A stretch of DNA of 64,000 bases from positions 2,565,136 through 2,629,135 of the forward strand of contig NZ_HF536772.1 in assembly GCF_000312665.1 (NCBI RefSeq). Direction: 5' to 3'. The notes under the pieces are model-generated. The model saw only the letters and a program-made list of their open reading frames with translations. It was not told the origin of the DNA and searched no databases. Positions 51,347 to 61,212 of this stretch are shown here, piece after piece. Positions within the stretch are counted from its first letter, which is position 1. Each line of letters opens with the position of its first letter. The translations under genes were made by a program, and so were the position numbers. Origin of the DNA: Rhizobium mesoamericanum STM3625. GTDB taxonomy: Bacteria; Pseudomonadota; Alphaproteobacteria; Rhizobiales; Rhizobiaceae.

Positions 51347-52810
51347 ATGGCTGAGAACTACGACGTCATTATCATTGGCTCCGGCCCCGGGGGCTATGTC
51401 GCCGCTGTGCGCGCCAGTCAGCTGGGCCTCAAGACCGCGATCGTCGAGCGCGAGCATCTGGGCGGCATTTGCCTCAACTGGGGCTGCATCCCGACCAAGG
51501 CGCTCCTCCGCTCGGCCGAAATTCTCGACCATTCCAAACATCTGAAGGACTACGGTCTTGTGCTCGATGGCAAGGTGAGCGCCGATGTGAAGGCAGTCGT
51601 CGCCCGCTCGCGCGGTGTGTCGGCCCGTCTCAACGGCGGCGTTGGCTTCCTGATGAAGAAGAACAAGGTCGACGTGATCTGGGGCGAAGCCAAGATCACC
51701 AAGGCTTCGACTGGAGCTCAGCCGGGCGAGATCGTCGTCGGCAAGTCAACCAAGCCGGTCGTCGAACCGCAGCATCCTGTGCCGAAGGGCATCAAGGGTG
51801 AGGGCACCTACACGGCCAAGCACATCATCGTCGCAACGGGTGCGCGTCCGCGAGCCCTGCCGGGCATCGAGCCGGACGGCAAGCTGATCTGGACCTATTT
51901 CGAAGCGCTGAAGCCGGATGTATTGCCGAAGTCGCTGATCGTCATGGGATCGGGTGCGATCGGCATCGAATTCGCAAGCTTCTATCTGTCCATGGGCGTG
52001 GACGTGACGGTGGTTGAAGTCTTGCCAACCATCATGCCGGTCGAGGATGCGGAAGTAACCGCGATCGCCCGCAAGCAGATGGAAAAGCGCGGCATGAAGA
52101 TCTTCACGAGCGCCAAGGTAGCCAAGGTCGAAAAGTCCGCCAACAGCATCACTGCCCATGTCGAGACGTCGGATGGCAAGATACAGCAGATCACGGCGGA
52201 TCGCATGATTTCGGCTGTCGGCGTGCAGGGCAACATCGAAAACCTCGGCCTTGAGGCTGTCGGCGTCAAGACGGATCGCGGCTGCGTCGTCATCGACGGT
52301 TACGGTAAGACCAACATTCCTGGCATTTACGCGATCGGCGACGTCGCCGGCCCGCCGATGCTTGCTCACAAGGCCGAACACGAAGGCGTCGTCTGCGTCG
52401 AGAAGATCGCCGGCCTGCCGAACGTTCATGCGACCGACAAGGGCAAGGTCCCGGGCTGCACCTACTGCAACCCGCAGGTTGCCTCCGTCGGTCTGACCGA
52501 GGCCAAGGCCAAGGAACTCGGCCGCGACATCCGCGTCGGCCGCTTCTCCTTTGCAGCGAACGGCAAGGCGATTGCGCTTGGCGAGGACCAGGGCCTCTGC
52601 AAGGTCATCTTCGACAAGAAGACCGGCGAGCTGCTGGGGGCCCACATGGTCGGCGCTGAGGTCACCGAGCTCATCCAGGGCTTCGTTGTCGCAATGAACC
52701 TCGAGACAACCGAGGAAGAACTGATGCACACGATTTTCCCGCATCCGACCGTTTCCGAGACGATGAAGGAAGCAGTTCTCGATGCCTACGGCCGGGTGCT
52801 GAACGCTTGA
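51347..52810 (+). CDS. lpdA: Dihydrolipoyl dehydrogenase (E3)
   Basis: A 487-residue flavoprotein disulphide reductase that reoxidises lipoyl groups. FAD motif G-S-G-P-G-G at 11-16, redox cysteines C42 and C47 in G-I-C-L-N-W-G-C-I-P-T-K, NAD motif G-S-G-A-I-G-I-E-F, and C-terminal H-P-T-V-S-E with the catalytic histidine. An insert of about 20 residues near 130-150 (S-T-G-A-Q-P-G-E-I-V-V) lengthens it compared with other E3 proteins, as in other rhizobial PDH-linked enzymes. Its operon position assigns it to the pyruvate complex. Confidence 0.96.
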   Translation: MAENYDVIIIGSGPGGYVAAVRASQLGLKTAIVEREHLGGICLNWGCIPTKALLRSAEILDHSKHLKDYGLVLDGKVSADVKAVVARSRGVSARLNGGVGFLMKKNKVDVIWGEAKITKASTGAQPGEIVVGKSTKPVVEPQHPVPKGIKGEGTYTAKHIIVATGARPRALPGIEPDGKLIWTYFEALKPDVLPKSLIVMGSGAIGIEFASFYLSMGVDVTVVEVLPTIMPVEDAEVTAIARKQMEKRGMKIFTSAKVAKVEKSANSITAHVETSDGKIQQITADRMISAVGVQGNIENLGLEAVGVKTDRGCVVIDGYGKTNIPGIYAIGDVAGPPMLAHKAEHEGVVCVEKIAGLPNVHATDKGKVPGCTYCNPQVASVGLTEAKAKELGRDIRVGRFSFAANGKAIALGEDQGLCKVIFDKKTGELLGAHMVGAEVTELIQGFVVAMNLETTEEELMHTIFPHPTVSETMKEAVLDAYGRVLNA

Positions 52811-52865
52811 TAGTTTCCTTTCCTGCTCCCTATTTCAGGGCTGGAAAGAACGAAGGGAAATCATC

Positions 52866-53120
52866 ATGTCTATGGATACGCAGGCACTGCTTATCTTTCT
52901 CCTGATTGGTCTGGTGGCGGGGTTCCTAGCAAGCCTGGTTGTCGGGGGAGGTGGATTGATACGGTGCCTGCTGAGCGGCGTTATCGGCGCGTTCGTCGGA
53001 GGTTTTCTCTTCAGCGCGCTCGGGATATCGCTTGGCATCGACAATGCGCTGGTGGTGCAGATCATTCACGCGACGGTCGGAGCCATCGTCGTGGTTCTGA
53101 TCGCAAGGGCGATAGCATAG
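52866..53120 (+). CDS. GlsB/YeaQ/YmgE-family small membrane protein (first copy)
   Basis: An 84-residue hydrophobic protein with three predicted membrane helices and a glycine-rich pattern (L-V-V-G-G-G-G-L-I-R-C-L-L-S-G-V-I-G-A-F-V-G-G) typical of the transglycosylase-associated family. Members are induced by stress in enteric bacteria but have no firm biochemical role. It lies 55 bases after lpdA. The second family member starts 77 bases later. Confidence 0.8.
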   Translation: MSMDTQALLIFLLIGLVAGFLASLVVGGGGLIRCLLSGVIGAFVGGFLFSALGISLGIDNALVVQIIHATVGAIVVVLIARAIA

Positions 53121-53197
53121 TGCGTCTCGAAGACCGCGAGGCGGTTTTCAGCCAAGACGTGGATGAAACATCAGAGACTTTAAGGGGCGACGGCAGG

Positions 53198-53446
53198 ATG
53201 GAAGGTGTAGGCTGGATCGCAGCGATCATCATCGGCGGTTTTGCGGGTTGGCTCGCAGGCAAGCTGATGGAGGCCCGTTACGGGGTATTGCTGAACATCG
53301 TGCTCGGCATCGTCGGCTCCGTCGTCGCAACCGCGATTCTGGCGCAATTTCATATCGAGGTGGCCGGCGGCAGGCTCGGCTACTTCATCACGGGTTTTCT
53401 TGGGGCCTGCTTGCTGATATTCGTCGCGCGGCTCGTCCGCCGATAG
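53198..53446 (+). CDS. GlsB/YeaQ/YmgE-family small membrane protein (second copy)
   Basis: An 82-residue protein with the same three-helix layout (W-I-A-A-I-I-I-G-G-F-A-G-W-L-A-G-K-L-M and G-I-V-G-S-V-V-A-T-A-I-L). The chosen ATG has AAGGGG upstream; a GTG at 53120 would add 26 polar residues and overlap the first copy's stop. The two copies are only distantly alike, so this is an old duplication or independent recruitment. It lies 43 bases before lipA. Confidence 0.8.
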   Translation: MEGVGWIAAIIIGGFAGWLAGKLMEARYGVLLNIVLGIVGSVVATAILAQFHIEVAGGRLGYFITGFLGACLLIFVARLVRR

Positions 53447-53489
53447 ATTGGGCTTTTTGCCGCATGGAGCGGCGGAGATTTGAACTGCC

Positions 53490-54461
53490 ATGGTAACCAT
53501 TCTCGATACGATCAATCCTGAAGCCAAGCGCGTGCGGCATCCGGAAAAGGCGCATCGCCCGGACACGGAAGTCATGCGCAAGCCGGATTGGATCCGCGTC
53601 AAGGCGCCGACCTCAAAGGGATACGCCGAGACGCGCTCGATCGTGAAGGAGCACAAGCTCGTCACCGTGTGCGAAGAAGCGGGCTGCCCCAATATCGGCG
53701 AGTGCTGGGATAAGAAGCACGCGACCTTTATGATCATGGGTGAGATCTGTACACGCGCCTGCGCCTTCTGCAATGTTGCGACCGGCAAGCCGAACGCGCT
53801 CGACATGGCAGAGCCCGAAAACGTCGCCAAGGCCGTCAAGCAGATGGGTCTCAGCCACGTCGTCATCACCTCCGTCGACCGTGACGATCTGGAAGATGGT
53901 GGTGCCGAACATTTCGAGAAGGTGATCTGGGCAATCCGCGCAGCCTCGCCGACGACCACCATCGAGATCCTGACCCCTGACTTCCTGAAGAAGCCGGGTG
54001 CCCTGGAGCGCGTTGTTGCCGCCAAGCCCGACGTCTTCAATCACAATATGGAGACGGTCGCAGGCAACTATCTGACGGTCCGCCCCGGCGCTCGCTATTT
54101 CCACTCCGTCCGCTTGCTGCAGCGCGTGAAGGAACTGGACCCCACCATGTTTACCAAATCGGGCATCATGGTCGGTCTTGGAGAAGAACGAAACGAAGTG
54201 CTGCAGCTGATGGACGACCTGCGGACCGCCGACGTCGATTTCCTGACGATCGGCCAGTATCTGCAGCCGACCCGCAAGCATCACAAGGTCATGAGCTTCG
54301 TCACCCCCGATGAGTTCAAGTCCTACGAAACGGTTGCCTACACCAAGGGGTTCCTGATGGTGGCTTCGAGCCCGCTCACCCGCTCGTCGCATCATGCTGG
54401 CGACGACTTCGCCCGCCTGAAAGCCGCACGCGAGAAAAAATTCCTGGTCGAAGCGGAATAA
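53490..54461 (+). CDS. lipA: Lipoyl synthase
   Basis: A 323-residue radical-SAM enzyme that inserts two sulphur atoms into octanoyl groups on E2 and related proteins. The auxiliary cluster cysteines are C61, C66 and C72 ([14 protein letters not shown]) and the radical-SAM cluster cysteines C87, C91 and C94 (C-T-R-A-C-A-F-C). The C-terminal R-S-S-H-H-A motif holds the auxiliary serine ligand. It supplies the cofactor of the pdhB and pdhC products encoded upstream. A terminator follows. Confidence 0.98.
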   Translation: MVTILDTINPEAKRVRHPEKAHRPDTEVMRKPDWIRVKAPTSKGYAETRSIVKEHKLVTVCEEAGCPNIGECWDKKHATFMIMGEICTRACAFCNVATGKPNALDMAEPENVAKAVKQMGLSHVVITSVDRDDLEDGGAEHFEKVIWAIRAASPTTTIEILTPDFLKKPGALERVVAAKPDVFNHNMETVAGNYLTVRPGARYFHSVRLLQRVKELDPTMFTKSGIMVGLGEERNEVLQLMDDLRTADVDFLTIGQYLQPTRKHHKVMSFVTPDEFKSYETVAYTKGFLMVASSPLTRSSHHAGDDFARLKAAREKKFLVEAE

Positions 54462-54484
54462 TCAACGTGCGCTTGCATTTTCTT

Positions 54485-54515
54485 AAAGCCGCGGCGATTT
54501 TCCCGCGGCTTTTTA
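54485..54515 (+). terminator. Terminator after lipA
   Basis: AAAGCCGCGG (54485-54494) pairs with CCGCGGCTTT (54503-54512), and a T run follows. It closes the pdh-lpdA-lipA transcription unit. Confidence 0.88.
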
Positions 54516-54533
54516 TTTGCAGAGGCGACGCGA

Positions 54534-55104
54534 ATGCCGGCTTATATCGATGATACGCGCAAAGCCGCGGGACTGTTGCGGCAGTTGGATCGCATCATGG
54601 TGATCGGCTGTTCGGGCGGCGGCAAGAGCACCTTGTCGCAAAAGCTCAGCAGCCGGCTCGATCTTCCCTATTTCTCCATGGACAAAGAGTTCTTCTGGCT
54701 GCCGGGCTGGGTCAAGCGCTCGAAAGACGAAGAACGTCGTCTGATCACCGAGGTTGTTGCCGGGAAACGTTGGCTTATGGACGGAACCGGCCCGTCCACC
54801 TTCGATCTTCGTGTCCCGCGCGCGCAACTGGTCGTTTGGGTACGCATGCCGCGCTTGATTTGCCTGTGGGGCATCTGCAAGCGCGTTATTCCACTTCGGC
54901 AGGACGCGGCCGGACATGGCACTGGGATGCCGGGAGCGATTACCGGATCGGGAGTTTCTGACCTACATCTGGACGTTCGAGAAGCGATTTACGCCTCTGG
55001 TAATCGCCGGACTTGACAAGCACGGACCTGATGTCCCGGTTTTTCAGCTGAAAAGCCGGCGAGAGGTGGACCGCCTTCTTGATCTTCTCGGCGCTCCCAC
55101 TTAA
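54534..55104 (+). pseudogene. P-loop NTPase (topology-modulation/adenylate-kinase-like), frameshifted
   Basis: The first reading frame has Walker A G-C-S-G-G-G-K-S-T near residue 26 and the family segment L-P-Y-F-S-M-D-K-E-F-F-W-L-P-G-W, but loses family character after W-G-I-C-K-R-V-I near 54890 and would end at 55016. From about 54892 the next frame reads F-G-R-T-R-P-D-M-A then R-E-F-L-T-Y-I-W-T-F-E-K-R-F and runs to a stop at 55104, as expected of the intact protein (about 190 residues). A net +1 shift (one base gained or two lost) near 54890 explains this. It may be a true pseudogene or a sequencing error. The core up to Walker A is intact. Confidence 0.82.
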
Positions 55105-55113
55105 CTGCCGATC

Positions 55114-55557
55114 ATGCCCCAGTTCGAAACGCATCACTCCGTCCCGCATTCCGCTGACCAGATGTTCGACCTCGTCGCCGACGTCGAGCAATATCCGCAG
55201 TTCCTGCCACTTTGCGAGGCGCTGAGCATTCGCAGCCGCAAGGAGCGTGACGGCAAGGTTCTGCTGATTGCCGACATGACCGTCGGTTACAAGGCGATCC
55301 GCGAAACCTTTACGACGCAGGTGCTGTTGAACCGCGCCGAACGTCTCATTGAGGTCAAGTACATAGACGGGCCGTTTCGCTATCTCGACAATCGCTGGCG
55401 CTTCGAAGAAACGGCAACAGGCAGCAACGTCCACTTCTTCATCGACTACGAGTTCAAGAGCCGCATCCTGGGGGCTGTCATGGGCTCGATGTTTGACCGG
55501 GCCTTCCGCATGTTCTCCGAAGCCTTCGAAACGCGGGCGACGAAGATTTACGGCTGA
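55114..55557 (+). CDS. RatA/COQ10-like START-domain protein
   Basis: A 147-residue protein of the polyketide cyclase/START fold, the family of bacterial RatA and mitochondrial COQ10. It begins F-E-T-H-H-S-V-P-H-S-A-D-Q-M-F-D-L-V-A-D-V-E-Q-Y-P-Q-F-L-P-L-C, the family hallmark. In E. coli the homologue was described as a ribosome-association toxin; in alphaproteobacteria and mitochondria a role in ubiquinone handling is more likely. It starts nine bases after the frameshifted NTPase gene and converges on the CinA-type gene with a ten-base overlap. Confidence 0.88.
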   Translation: MPQFETHHSVPHSADQMFDLVADVEQYPQFLPLCEALSIRSRKERDGKVLLIADMTVGYKAIRETFTTQVLLNRAERLIEVKYIDGPFRYLDNRWRFEETATGSNVHFFIDYEFKSRILGAVMGSMFDRAFRMFSEAFETRATKIYG

Positions 55558-56048
55558 GCCAGTTGCTGGATCATGCCAAGTGCGGTCCTGACCGTTGCGA
55601 GGCGCACCTGATCGCGACCGATATCGCCGTAGAGCATCTTTTGATGAATGAGGCCCCCCTTGCGTGACTTGGCGGCGAGGTGAACGAGACCGACCGGCTT
55701 CTCGGCCGACCCGCCGGCTGGGCCGGCAATGCCCGTCACGGCAACAGCAATGGCCGCTTGAGAGCGGAAGAGGGAGCCATGCACCATCTGCCGTGCCGTC
55801 TCTTCCGAGACCGCGCCGAAACGGATCAGCGTCTCTTCCTCAACGCCAAGCATCTCCATCTTTGCGGTGTTGGTGTAGGTGACGAAGCCTCTGTCCACGA
55901 CCGCGGACGATCCTGAAATCTCCGTAAGCGCGCTTGCGATCAATCCGCCGGTGCAGGATTCTGCCGTCGAGACCATCAGCCCGGCAGCCGCAAAGTGGCC
56001 AATGATAGCTTCGGCTTGCGCGACGATATCGGCTGGGAAGATGCTCAT
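55548..56048 (-). CDS. CinA C-terminal-domain protein (nicotinamide-nucleotide amidohydrolase type)
   Basis: A 166-residue stand-alone CinA C-terminal domain, the PncC type that deamidates nicotinamide mononucleotide in the NAD salvage cycle. Key segments are S-T-A-E-S-C-T-G-G-L-I-A-S-A-L-T, G-F-V-T-Y-T-N-T-A-K and A-V-T-G-I-A-G-P-A-G-G. The N-terminal molybdopterin-binding domain of full CinA is absent. It follows ispDF after one base, so the two are cotranscribed. Confidence 0.9.
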   Translation of the reverse strand: MSIFPADIVAQAEAIIGHFAAAGLMVSTAESCTGGLIASALTEISGSSAVVDRGFVTYTNTAKMEMLGVEEETLIRFGAVSEETARQMVHGSLFRSQAAIAVAVTGIAGPAGGSAEKPVGLVHLAAKSRKGGLIHQKMLYGDIGRDQVRLATVRTALGMIQQLAQP

Positions 56049-56049
56049 G

Positions 56050-57261
56050 TCAGCGTTCCCTGTAGACGACGGTCGCAGTGGCGATTGCGGCTATGCCCTC
56101 GCGGCGACCAACAAAGCCGATCGTCTCGTTCGTCGTCGCTTTGACCGAGCAACGATCGATGGAAATGCCGAGGAACTCCGACAGCTTGGCCCGCATTTCG
56201 TCGCGATGTGGCCCGACTTTGGGCGCTTCGGCGATCAGCGACACGTCGGCGTTCATGATCGTGCCACCGCGTTCGCGGACGATCTTTGCCGCATGTTCGA
56301 TGAAGATGCGCGAAGGCGCACCCTTCCATTGTGGATCCGACGGCGGAAAATGATCGCCGATGTCGCCCGCCCCACAGGTGGCCAAAAGCGCGTCGGTCAG
56401 GGCGTGCAGGGCCACGTCAGCGTCCGAATGCCCCTTGAGTTTCTGGTCGTGGGGAATGAAAACGCCACAGAGCGTCACGCCATCGCCGGGTTCGAGTTGA
56501 TGCACATCATAGCCGTTGCCCGTACGCACGTCGGGGAGCGCCTGTCCTGAGAGTCTGCTGTCTGCCATTGCAATGTCCCGTTTGACCGTCAGTTTCACGT
56601 TGTCCGCCAAGCCTTCGATGATCCGCACTGGCATCCCGGCCCATTCAGCGATGGCGGCATCGTCGGTAAAATCCGTGAGGTTTGCTGCGGACGCCTTTTC
56701 GTGGGCGGCAAGGATAGCTTCGAATGCGAACGACTGTGGCGTCTGCGCTGCGTAAAGCTGAGAGCGGGAAACGGTATCAAGCACCGTTCCGTCGAGGTCG
56801 GCTCGCTTCAGCGTATCGGCGACTGGCATGGCTGGAAGAATTGCCGGCACGCCCTCCAGGAGGACGCCAGCGATGCGATCGAGAAGGGCATGATCGAAGA
56901 AGGGTCGCACGGCGTCGTGGATCAGAACATGCGAGACGTTCTTGCTTTTTAAATGGCGCAGTCCGGCCAGGACGGATTGCTGGCGCGTCGAGCCGCCGTA
57001 AACGGCATCGATCGGCCTGCCAGACCGGACCTGAGCGGCAGCATTGGCAAAAAGGGCTTCGTCGTCGGGGTGGATGACCGCGACGATGTGGTACGCAAGC
57101 TTCCAGCTGGCGAACGTCTCCAGTGTATGAGCGATGACCGGCTTGCCGCCAATTGCCCGATATTGCTTCGGGCCTTCTTCGGATGCGCCTGCGCGTTCGC
57201 CACGCCCCGCTGCCACGACGACAATACCTATTGCTGGTTGCTTTTGATGCATTTGCGGCAT
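56050..57261 (-). CDS. ispDF: Bifunctional IspD/IspF isoprenoid enzyme
   Basis: A 403-residue fusion. The N-terminal IspD part (about 10-235) has [17 protein letters not shown] and A-Q-T-P-Q-S-F and makes CDP-methylerythritol. The C-terminal IspF part (from about 245, [20 protein letters not shown] and [11 protein letters not shown]) forms the cyclodiphosphate. Fusion of these two enzymes of the methylerythritol phosphate pathway is usual in alphaproteobacteria. The start may be here or at the ATG nine bases later. It diverges from dusB. Confidence 0.96.
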   Translation of the reverse strand: MPQMHQKQPAIGIVVVAAGRGERAGASEEGPKQYRAIGGKPVIAHTLETFASWKLAYHIVAVIHPDDEALFANAAAQVRSGRPIDAVYGGSTRQQSVLAGLRHLKSKNVSHVLIHDAVRPFFDHALLDRIAGVLLEGVPAILPAMPVADTLKRADLDGTVLDTVSRSQLYAAQTPQSFAFEAILAAHEKASAANLTDFTDDAAIAEWAGMPVRIIEGLADNVKLTVKRDIAMADSRLSGQALPDVRTGNGYDVHQLEPGDGVTLCGVFIPHDQKLKGHSDADVALHALTDALLATCGAGDIGDHFPPSDPQWKGAPSRIFIEHAAKIVRERGGTIMNADVSLIAEAPKVGPHRDEMRAKLSEFLGISIDRCSVKATTNETIGFVGRREGIAAIATATVVYRER

Positions 57262-57421
57262 AAATCCTCAAAGCGCGATTTTGCACTGGTGCTTAGCGGC
57301 TTGGCGCACCGAATTCCAGCATTTGCCCGAAAAATGTCAATTCGCGCAGAGCCCTCTTGGCAAGCCATCCAAACATGTCTAAAAATAGTGCACGTATTTT
57401 ACGTGCCTGAAAGATAATCAA

Positions 57422-58423
57422 TTGTTGGACTTTGACCTCGCATCGCCTTTGCGCATCGGACCTGTGGAAGTCAGGAACCGTGTTGTCCTGGCACCTATGT
57501 CCGGTGTGACGGACATGCCGTTCCGGCAGTTGGCATGGCGTCATGGCGCAGGGCTTGTGGTCACCGAAATGGTTGCGAGCCGTGAACTCGTCAACAGTAC
57601 CGCCGAATCGTGGGCGCGCCTTGAGAGCGCGGGCTTTGAGCCGCACATGGTACAGCTCGCTGGGCGTGAGGCGCATTGGATGGCTGAGGCCGCGAAGATT
57701 GCCGCCGACCATGGCGCCGATATCATCGACATCAACATGGGATGCCCTGCCAAGAAGGTGATTGGCGGTTATTCCGGCTCCGCCTTGATGCGCGATCCCG
57801 ATCACGCCCTCAGCCTCATTGAGGCGACAGTCAAGGCAGTCTCGGTTCCTGTCACCCTGAAGATGCGACTCGGTTGGGACGAGAATTCGATCAACGCGCC
57901 GCAGATCGCGCGTCGGGCGCAAGAGGCTGGCATCCAGTTGATTACGATCCACGGCCGCACGCGCATGCAGTTTTACGAAGGCCGCGCTGACTGGGATAAA
58001 ATCCGCGCAGTTCGCGATGTCATCACCGTTCCTCTGGTTGCAAATGGCGATGTCGAGACCGTTGAGGATGCCCAAGAGATTCTGCATCGCTCCGGAGCCG
58101 ATGCCGTCATGATCGGCAGAGGCTCTCAGGGCAGGCCGTGGCACGCCGGCGTGCTGGCTGGCAAGACTGCGCCTGATTTGTGGGAAATCCCCGATATTGC
58201 TACCGAGCATTATAGGATGATGCTCGAATTCTATGGTGAGGCAGTCGCCGTTCGCCATGCAAGGAAGCACCTTGGCTGGTATCTCGACCGCTTTGCGCCT
58301 GGTCTTGCGGCGCAGGAGAAGGCTGCGATCATGACTGCGCGGGAAGCCAGGGATGTTGCTACAAGGTTTTATGATGCATTGATGGCTGCGGCGTCGAACA
58401 CGCAGACCCGGGAGGCTGCATGA
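57422..58423 (+). CDS. dusB: tRNA-dihydrouridine synthase (NifR3/DusB type)
   Basis: A 333-residue flavoenzyme that reduces uridines in tRNA. It has [15 protein letters not shown] at the N-terminus, the catalytic cysteine in [18 protein letters not shown] and V-A-N-G-D-V. This is the gene long called nifR3 upstream of ntrBC. No ATG fits; TTG at 57422 or 57425 is the probable start, because the frame is closed at 57386 and no ATG or GTG lies between. Its stop overlaps ntrB by four bases (ATGA). Confidence 0.94.
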   Translation: MLDFDLASPLRIGPVEVRNRVVLAPMSGVTDMPFRQLAWRHGAGLVVTEMVASRELVNSTAESWARLESAGFEPHMVQLAGREAHWMAEAAKIAADHGADIIDINMGCPAKKVIGGYSGSALMRDPDHALSLIEATVKAVSVPVTLKMRLGWDENSINAPQIARRAQEAGIQLITIHGRTRMQFYEGRADWDKIRAVRDVITVPLVANGDVETVEDAQEILHRSGADAVMIGRGSQGRPWHAGVLAGKTAPDLWEIPDIATEHYRMMLEFYGEAVAVRHARKHLGWYLDRFAPGLAAQEKAAIMTAREARDVATRFYDALMAAASNTQTREAA

Positions 58424-59574
58424 CGAATGACGTGTCATCGTCGATCGACAACGGCGGCAGCGCGGTTGCGATCGCTGTACTCAACGCGATCCAGAATCCG
58501 GTTGTCATGGTCAACGAGGCTGGTCTTGTCGCCTTCGCCAATTGGGAGGCGGAGGCCTTCTTTGGCGCCAGCGCCGCCCACCTTGCCCGCTACAAGATCT
58601 CGACCTTTATCCCGTTCGGCAGTCCGTTGCTGGCGCTGATCGATCAGGTTCGTGAACGTCGGGCGCCGATCAACGAGTATCGTGTCGATTTGAGTTCACC
58701 ACGCCTCGGACAGGACAAACTCGTCGACTTGTACGTTGCCCCGGTGGTCAGCGATCCGGGTTCGGTGGTCATCGTCTTCCAGGAGCGGTCGATGGCGGAC
58801 AAGATCGATCGGCAGCTGACCCATCGCGCCGCCGCCCGCTCGGTCACGGGGCTTGCGTCGATGCTGGCGCATGAGATCAAGAATCCGCTGTCCGGGATTC
58901 GCGGTGCAGCGCAGCTGCTGGAGCAATCAGTCGTCGACGACGACCGCGCTTTGACGCGGCTGATCTGCGACGAAACGGATCGCATCGTCTCGCTCGTGGA
59001 TCGCATGGAGGTCTTCTCGGACGAGCGGCCCGTCGATCGGATGCCGGTCAACATCCACTCTGTTCTTGATCATGTGAAGGCCGTGGCCAAGGCTGGCTTT
59101 GCGCGACACCTTCGCATCACCGAAAACTACGACCCCTCATTGCCCTCCGTCTACGCAAATCGCGATCAGCTAGTTCAGGTGTTCCTCAATCTCGTGAAGA
59201 ACGCCGCCGAAGCGGTCGGCGATCGCCCGGATGGCGAGATCGTTTTGACGACGGCCTATCGCTCCGGCATTCGTCTCTCCGTCGCCGGAACGCGCGAAAA
59301 GATTTCGCTGCCGCTGGAGTTTTGTGTTCAGGACAACGGTCCCGGCGTGCCCGCGGACCTCCTGCCGCATCTTTTTGACCCATTCATTACGACGAAGACG
59401 AACGGCAGCGGCCTCGGTCTCGCACTCGTCGCCAAGATTATCGGTGATCATGGCGGCATTATTGAGTGCGACAGCCAGAACAACCGCACGACATTCCGCG
59501 TCTTGATGCCAGCCTCCAAGGACGCATCGACGGAAGACGCAACGACCACAACTCCCACAGGACCTACTCGATGA
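58420..59574 (+). CDS. ntrB: Nitrogen regulation sensor kinase/phosphatase NtrB
   Basis: A 384-residue cytoplasmic histidine kinase with an N-terminal PAS domain (about 15-125), a dimerisation domain with phosphoacceptor H151 in [13 protein letters not shown], and a C-terminal ATPase domain with [16 protein letters not shown] and G-S-G-L-G-L-A-L boxes. With the PII protein it phosphorylates or dephosphorylates NtrC according to nitrogen supply. It overlaps dusB and ntrC by four bases each. Confidence 0.96.
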   Translation: MTNDVSSSIDNGGSAVAIAVLNAIQNPVVMVNEAGLVAFANWEAEAFFGASAAHLARYKISTFIPFGSPLLALIDQVRERRAPINEYRVDLSSPRLGQDKLVDLYVAPVVSDPGSVVIVFQERSMADKIDRQLTHRAAARSVTGLASMLAHEIKNPLSGIRGAAQLLEQSVVDDDRALTRLICDETDRIVSLVDRMEVFSDERPVDRMPVNIHSVLDHVKAVAKAGFARHLRITENYDPSLPSVYANRDQLVQVFLNLVKNAAEAVGDRPDGEIVLTTAYRSGIRLSVAGTREKISLPLEFCVQDNGPGVPADLLPHLFDPFITTKTNGSGLGLALVAKIIGDHGGIIECDSQNNRTTFRVLMPASKDASTEDATTTTPTGPTR

Positions 59575-61022
59575 CAGCAACGATCCTCGTCGCGGATGAT
59601 GATGCGGCAATTCGTACCGTGCTTAATCAGGCTCTGAGCCGCGCCGGCTATGATGTGCGAATTACCTCCAACGCGGCCACGCTCTGGCGTTGGGTGTCGG
59701 CAGGCGAAGGCGATCTTGTTGTAACCGATGTCGTGATGCCGGATGAAAATGCGTTCGACCTGCTGCCGCGGATCAAGAAGGCGCGCCCGGATCTTCCCGT
59801 CCTCGTGATGAGCGCCCAGAACACCTTCATGACGGCGATCAAGGCCTCCGAGAAGGGTGCTTACGACTACCTGCCGAAGCCGTTCGACCTGACGGAATTG
59901 ATCGGCATCATCGGCCGCGCGCTTGCCGAGCCGAAGCGCAGGCCGGCCAAGCTGGACGAGGACATGCAGGACGGAATGCCGCTCGTCGGCCGTTCGGCAG
60001 CGATGCAGGAAATCTATCGCGTCCTTGCGCGCCTGATGCAGACAGATCTGACGCTGATGATTACCGGTGAATCTGGAACCGGCAAGGAACTCGTAGCGCG
60101 CGCTTTGCACGACTACGGCAAGCGCCGCAACGGACCGTTCGTTGCCATCAACATGGCGGCAATCCCGCGCGACCTGATTGAATCCGAGCTGTTTGGCCAC
60201 GAGAAGGGCGCCTTCACCGGGGCGCAGACACGTTCCACCGGTCGCTTCGAGCAGGCCGAAGGCGGCACCCTCTTCCTTGACGAAATCGGGGATATGCCGA
60301 TGGACGCTCAGACGCGCCTCCTGCGTGTGCTGCAGCAGGGCGAATACACCACAGTCGGCGGTCGCACACCGATCCGCACCGACGTTCGCATCGTCGCCGC
60401 GACCAACAAGGACCTGAAGCAGGCGATCAATCAGGGGCTTTTCCGCGAGGATCTGTACTACCGCCTGAATGTCGTGCCGTTGCGTTTGCCGCCGCTGCGT
60501 GACCGCGCGGAGGATATCCCGGATTTGGTGCGCCACTTCGTTCAGCAGGCGGAAAAGGAGGGGCTCGGTTCCAAGCGCTTCGATCAGGAGGCGCTCGATC
60601 TGATGAAAGCCTACGCTTGGCCCGGGAACGTGCGTGAGCTGGAGAACCTCATTCGCCGTCTGATGGCACTTTATCCACAGGATGTGATCACCCGGGAAAT
60701 CATCGAGGCCGAGCTCCGGTCCGATGTGCCGGACAGCCCTATCGACAAGGGTCCGATCCGTTCTGGCAATATGACAATCGCCCAGGCTGTCGAGGAAAAC
60801 ATGCGCACATACTTCGCCGGTTTCGGCGAAGCCCTGCCGCCACCAGGGCTTTATGATCGTGTGCTGACGGAAATGGAGTATCCGTTGATTCTCGCGGCGC
60901 TGACGGCAACACGAGGCAATCAGATCAAGGCGGCCGACCTCCTGGGGCTGAACCGTAATACTCTGCGCAAGAAGATCAGAGAGCTTGGCGTATCGGTGTA
61001 TAGAAGCTCCCGTACTGCTTGA
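59571..61022 (+). CDS. ntrC: Nitrogen regulation response regulator NtrC
   Basis: A 483-residue sigma-54 activator. Receiver domain 1-120 with phosphoacceptor D53 (V-V-T-D-V-V-M-P-D), AAA domain from about 138 with Walker A G-E-S-G-T-G-K-E (166-173), sigma-54 contact loop G-A-F-T-G-A (213-218) and Walker [12 protein letters not shown], and a C-terminal Fis-type helix-turn-helix ([15 protein letters not shown]). When phosphorylated it switches on nitrogen-scavenging genes. It forms one operon with dusB and ntrB. Confidence 0.97.
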   Translation: MTATILVADDDAAIRTVLNQALSRAGYDVRITSNAATLWRWVSAGEGDLVVTDVVMPDENAFDLLPRIKKARPDLPVLVMSAQNTFMTAIKASEKGAYDYLPKPFDLTELIGIIGRALAEPKRRPAKLDEDMQDGMPLVGRSAAMQEIYRVLARLMQTDLTLMITGESGTGKELVARALHDYGKRRNGPFVAINMAAIPRDLIESELFGHEKGAFTGAQTRSTGRFEQAEGGTLFLDEIGDMPMDAQTRLLRVLQQGEYTTVGGRTPIRTDVRIVAATNKDLKQAINQGLFREDLYYRLNVVPLRLPPLRDRAEDIPDLVRHFVQQAEKEGLGSKRFDQEALDLMKAYAWPGNVRELENLIRRLMALYPQDVITREIIEAELRSDVPDSPIDKGPIRSGNMTIAQAVEENMRTYFAGFGEALPPPGLYDRVLTEMEYPLILAALTATRGNQIKAADLLGLNRNTLRKKIRELGVSVYRSSRTA

Positions 61023-61111
61023 CAACGTGACAGGCGACGTTGCATTTTCGCCACAATGCGTTGCTTAGAAGTCACGCATGGGCTCGGGTTTTCGCAGCTG
61101 CCTAAGAGGGT

Positions 61112-61127
61112 AACGACACTTGTCGTT
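61112..61127. promoter_or_regulatory. Inverted repeat upstream of ntrY
   Basis: AACGACA (61112-61118) and TGTCGTT (61121-61127) are perfect inverted repeats two bases apart, in the 190-base spacer between ntrC and ntrY. A weaker hairpin, CAACGT/ACGTTG (61023-61042), follows the ntrC stop. An operator or promoter-proximal site for ntrYX is plausible. Confidence 0.4.
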
Positions 61128-61212
61128 GCATCGTGGAGGCAGGTTGGCGGCTCCCGCGCCTGTCTGCGGGGAGTGGCGGAAGCGAGTGTCTGCCGCCAGG
61201 AGAATTAAGCGA

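Noticed and set aside
55114..55557. Toxin-antitoxin module based on the RatA-like protein
   Set aside because: No antitoxin-like partner is adjacent, and in alphaproteobacteria the COQ10-like role is the more likely one.
59448..61025. A 525-codon open frame on the minus strand opposite ntrC
   Set aside because: It mirrors ntrC exactly and its product (Arg/His-rich) resembles no protein. The ntrC frame has all functional motifs.
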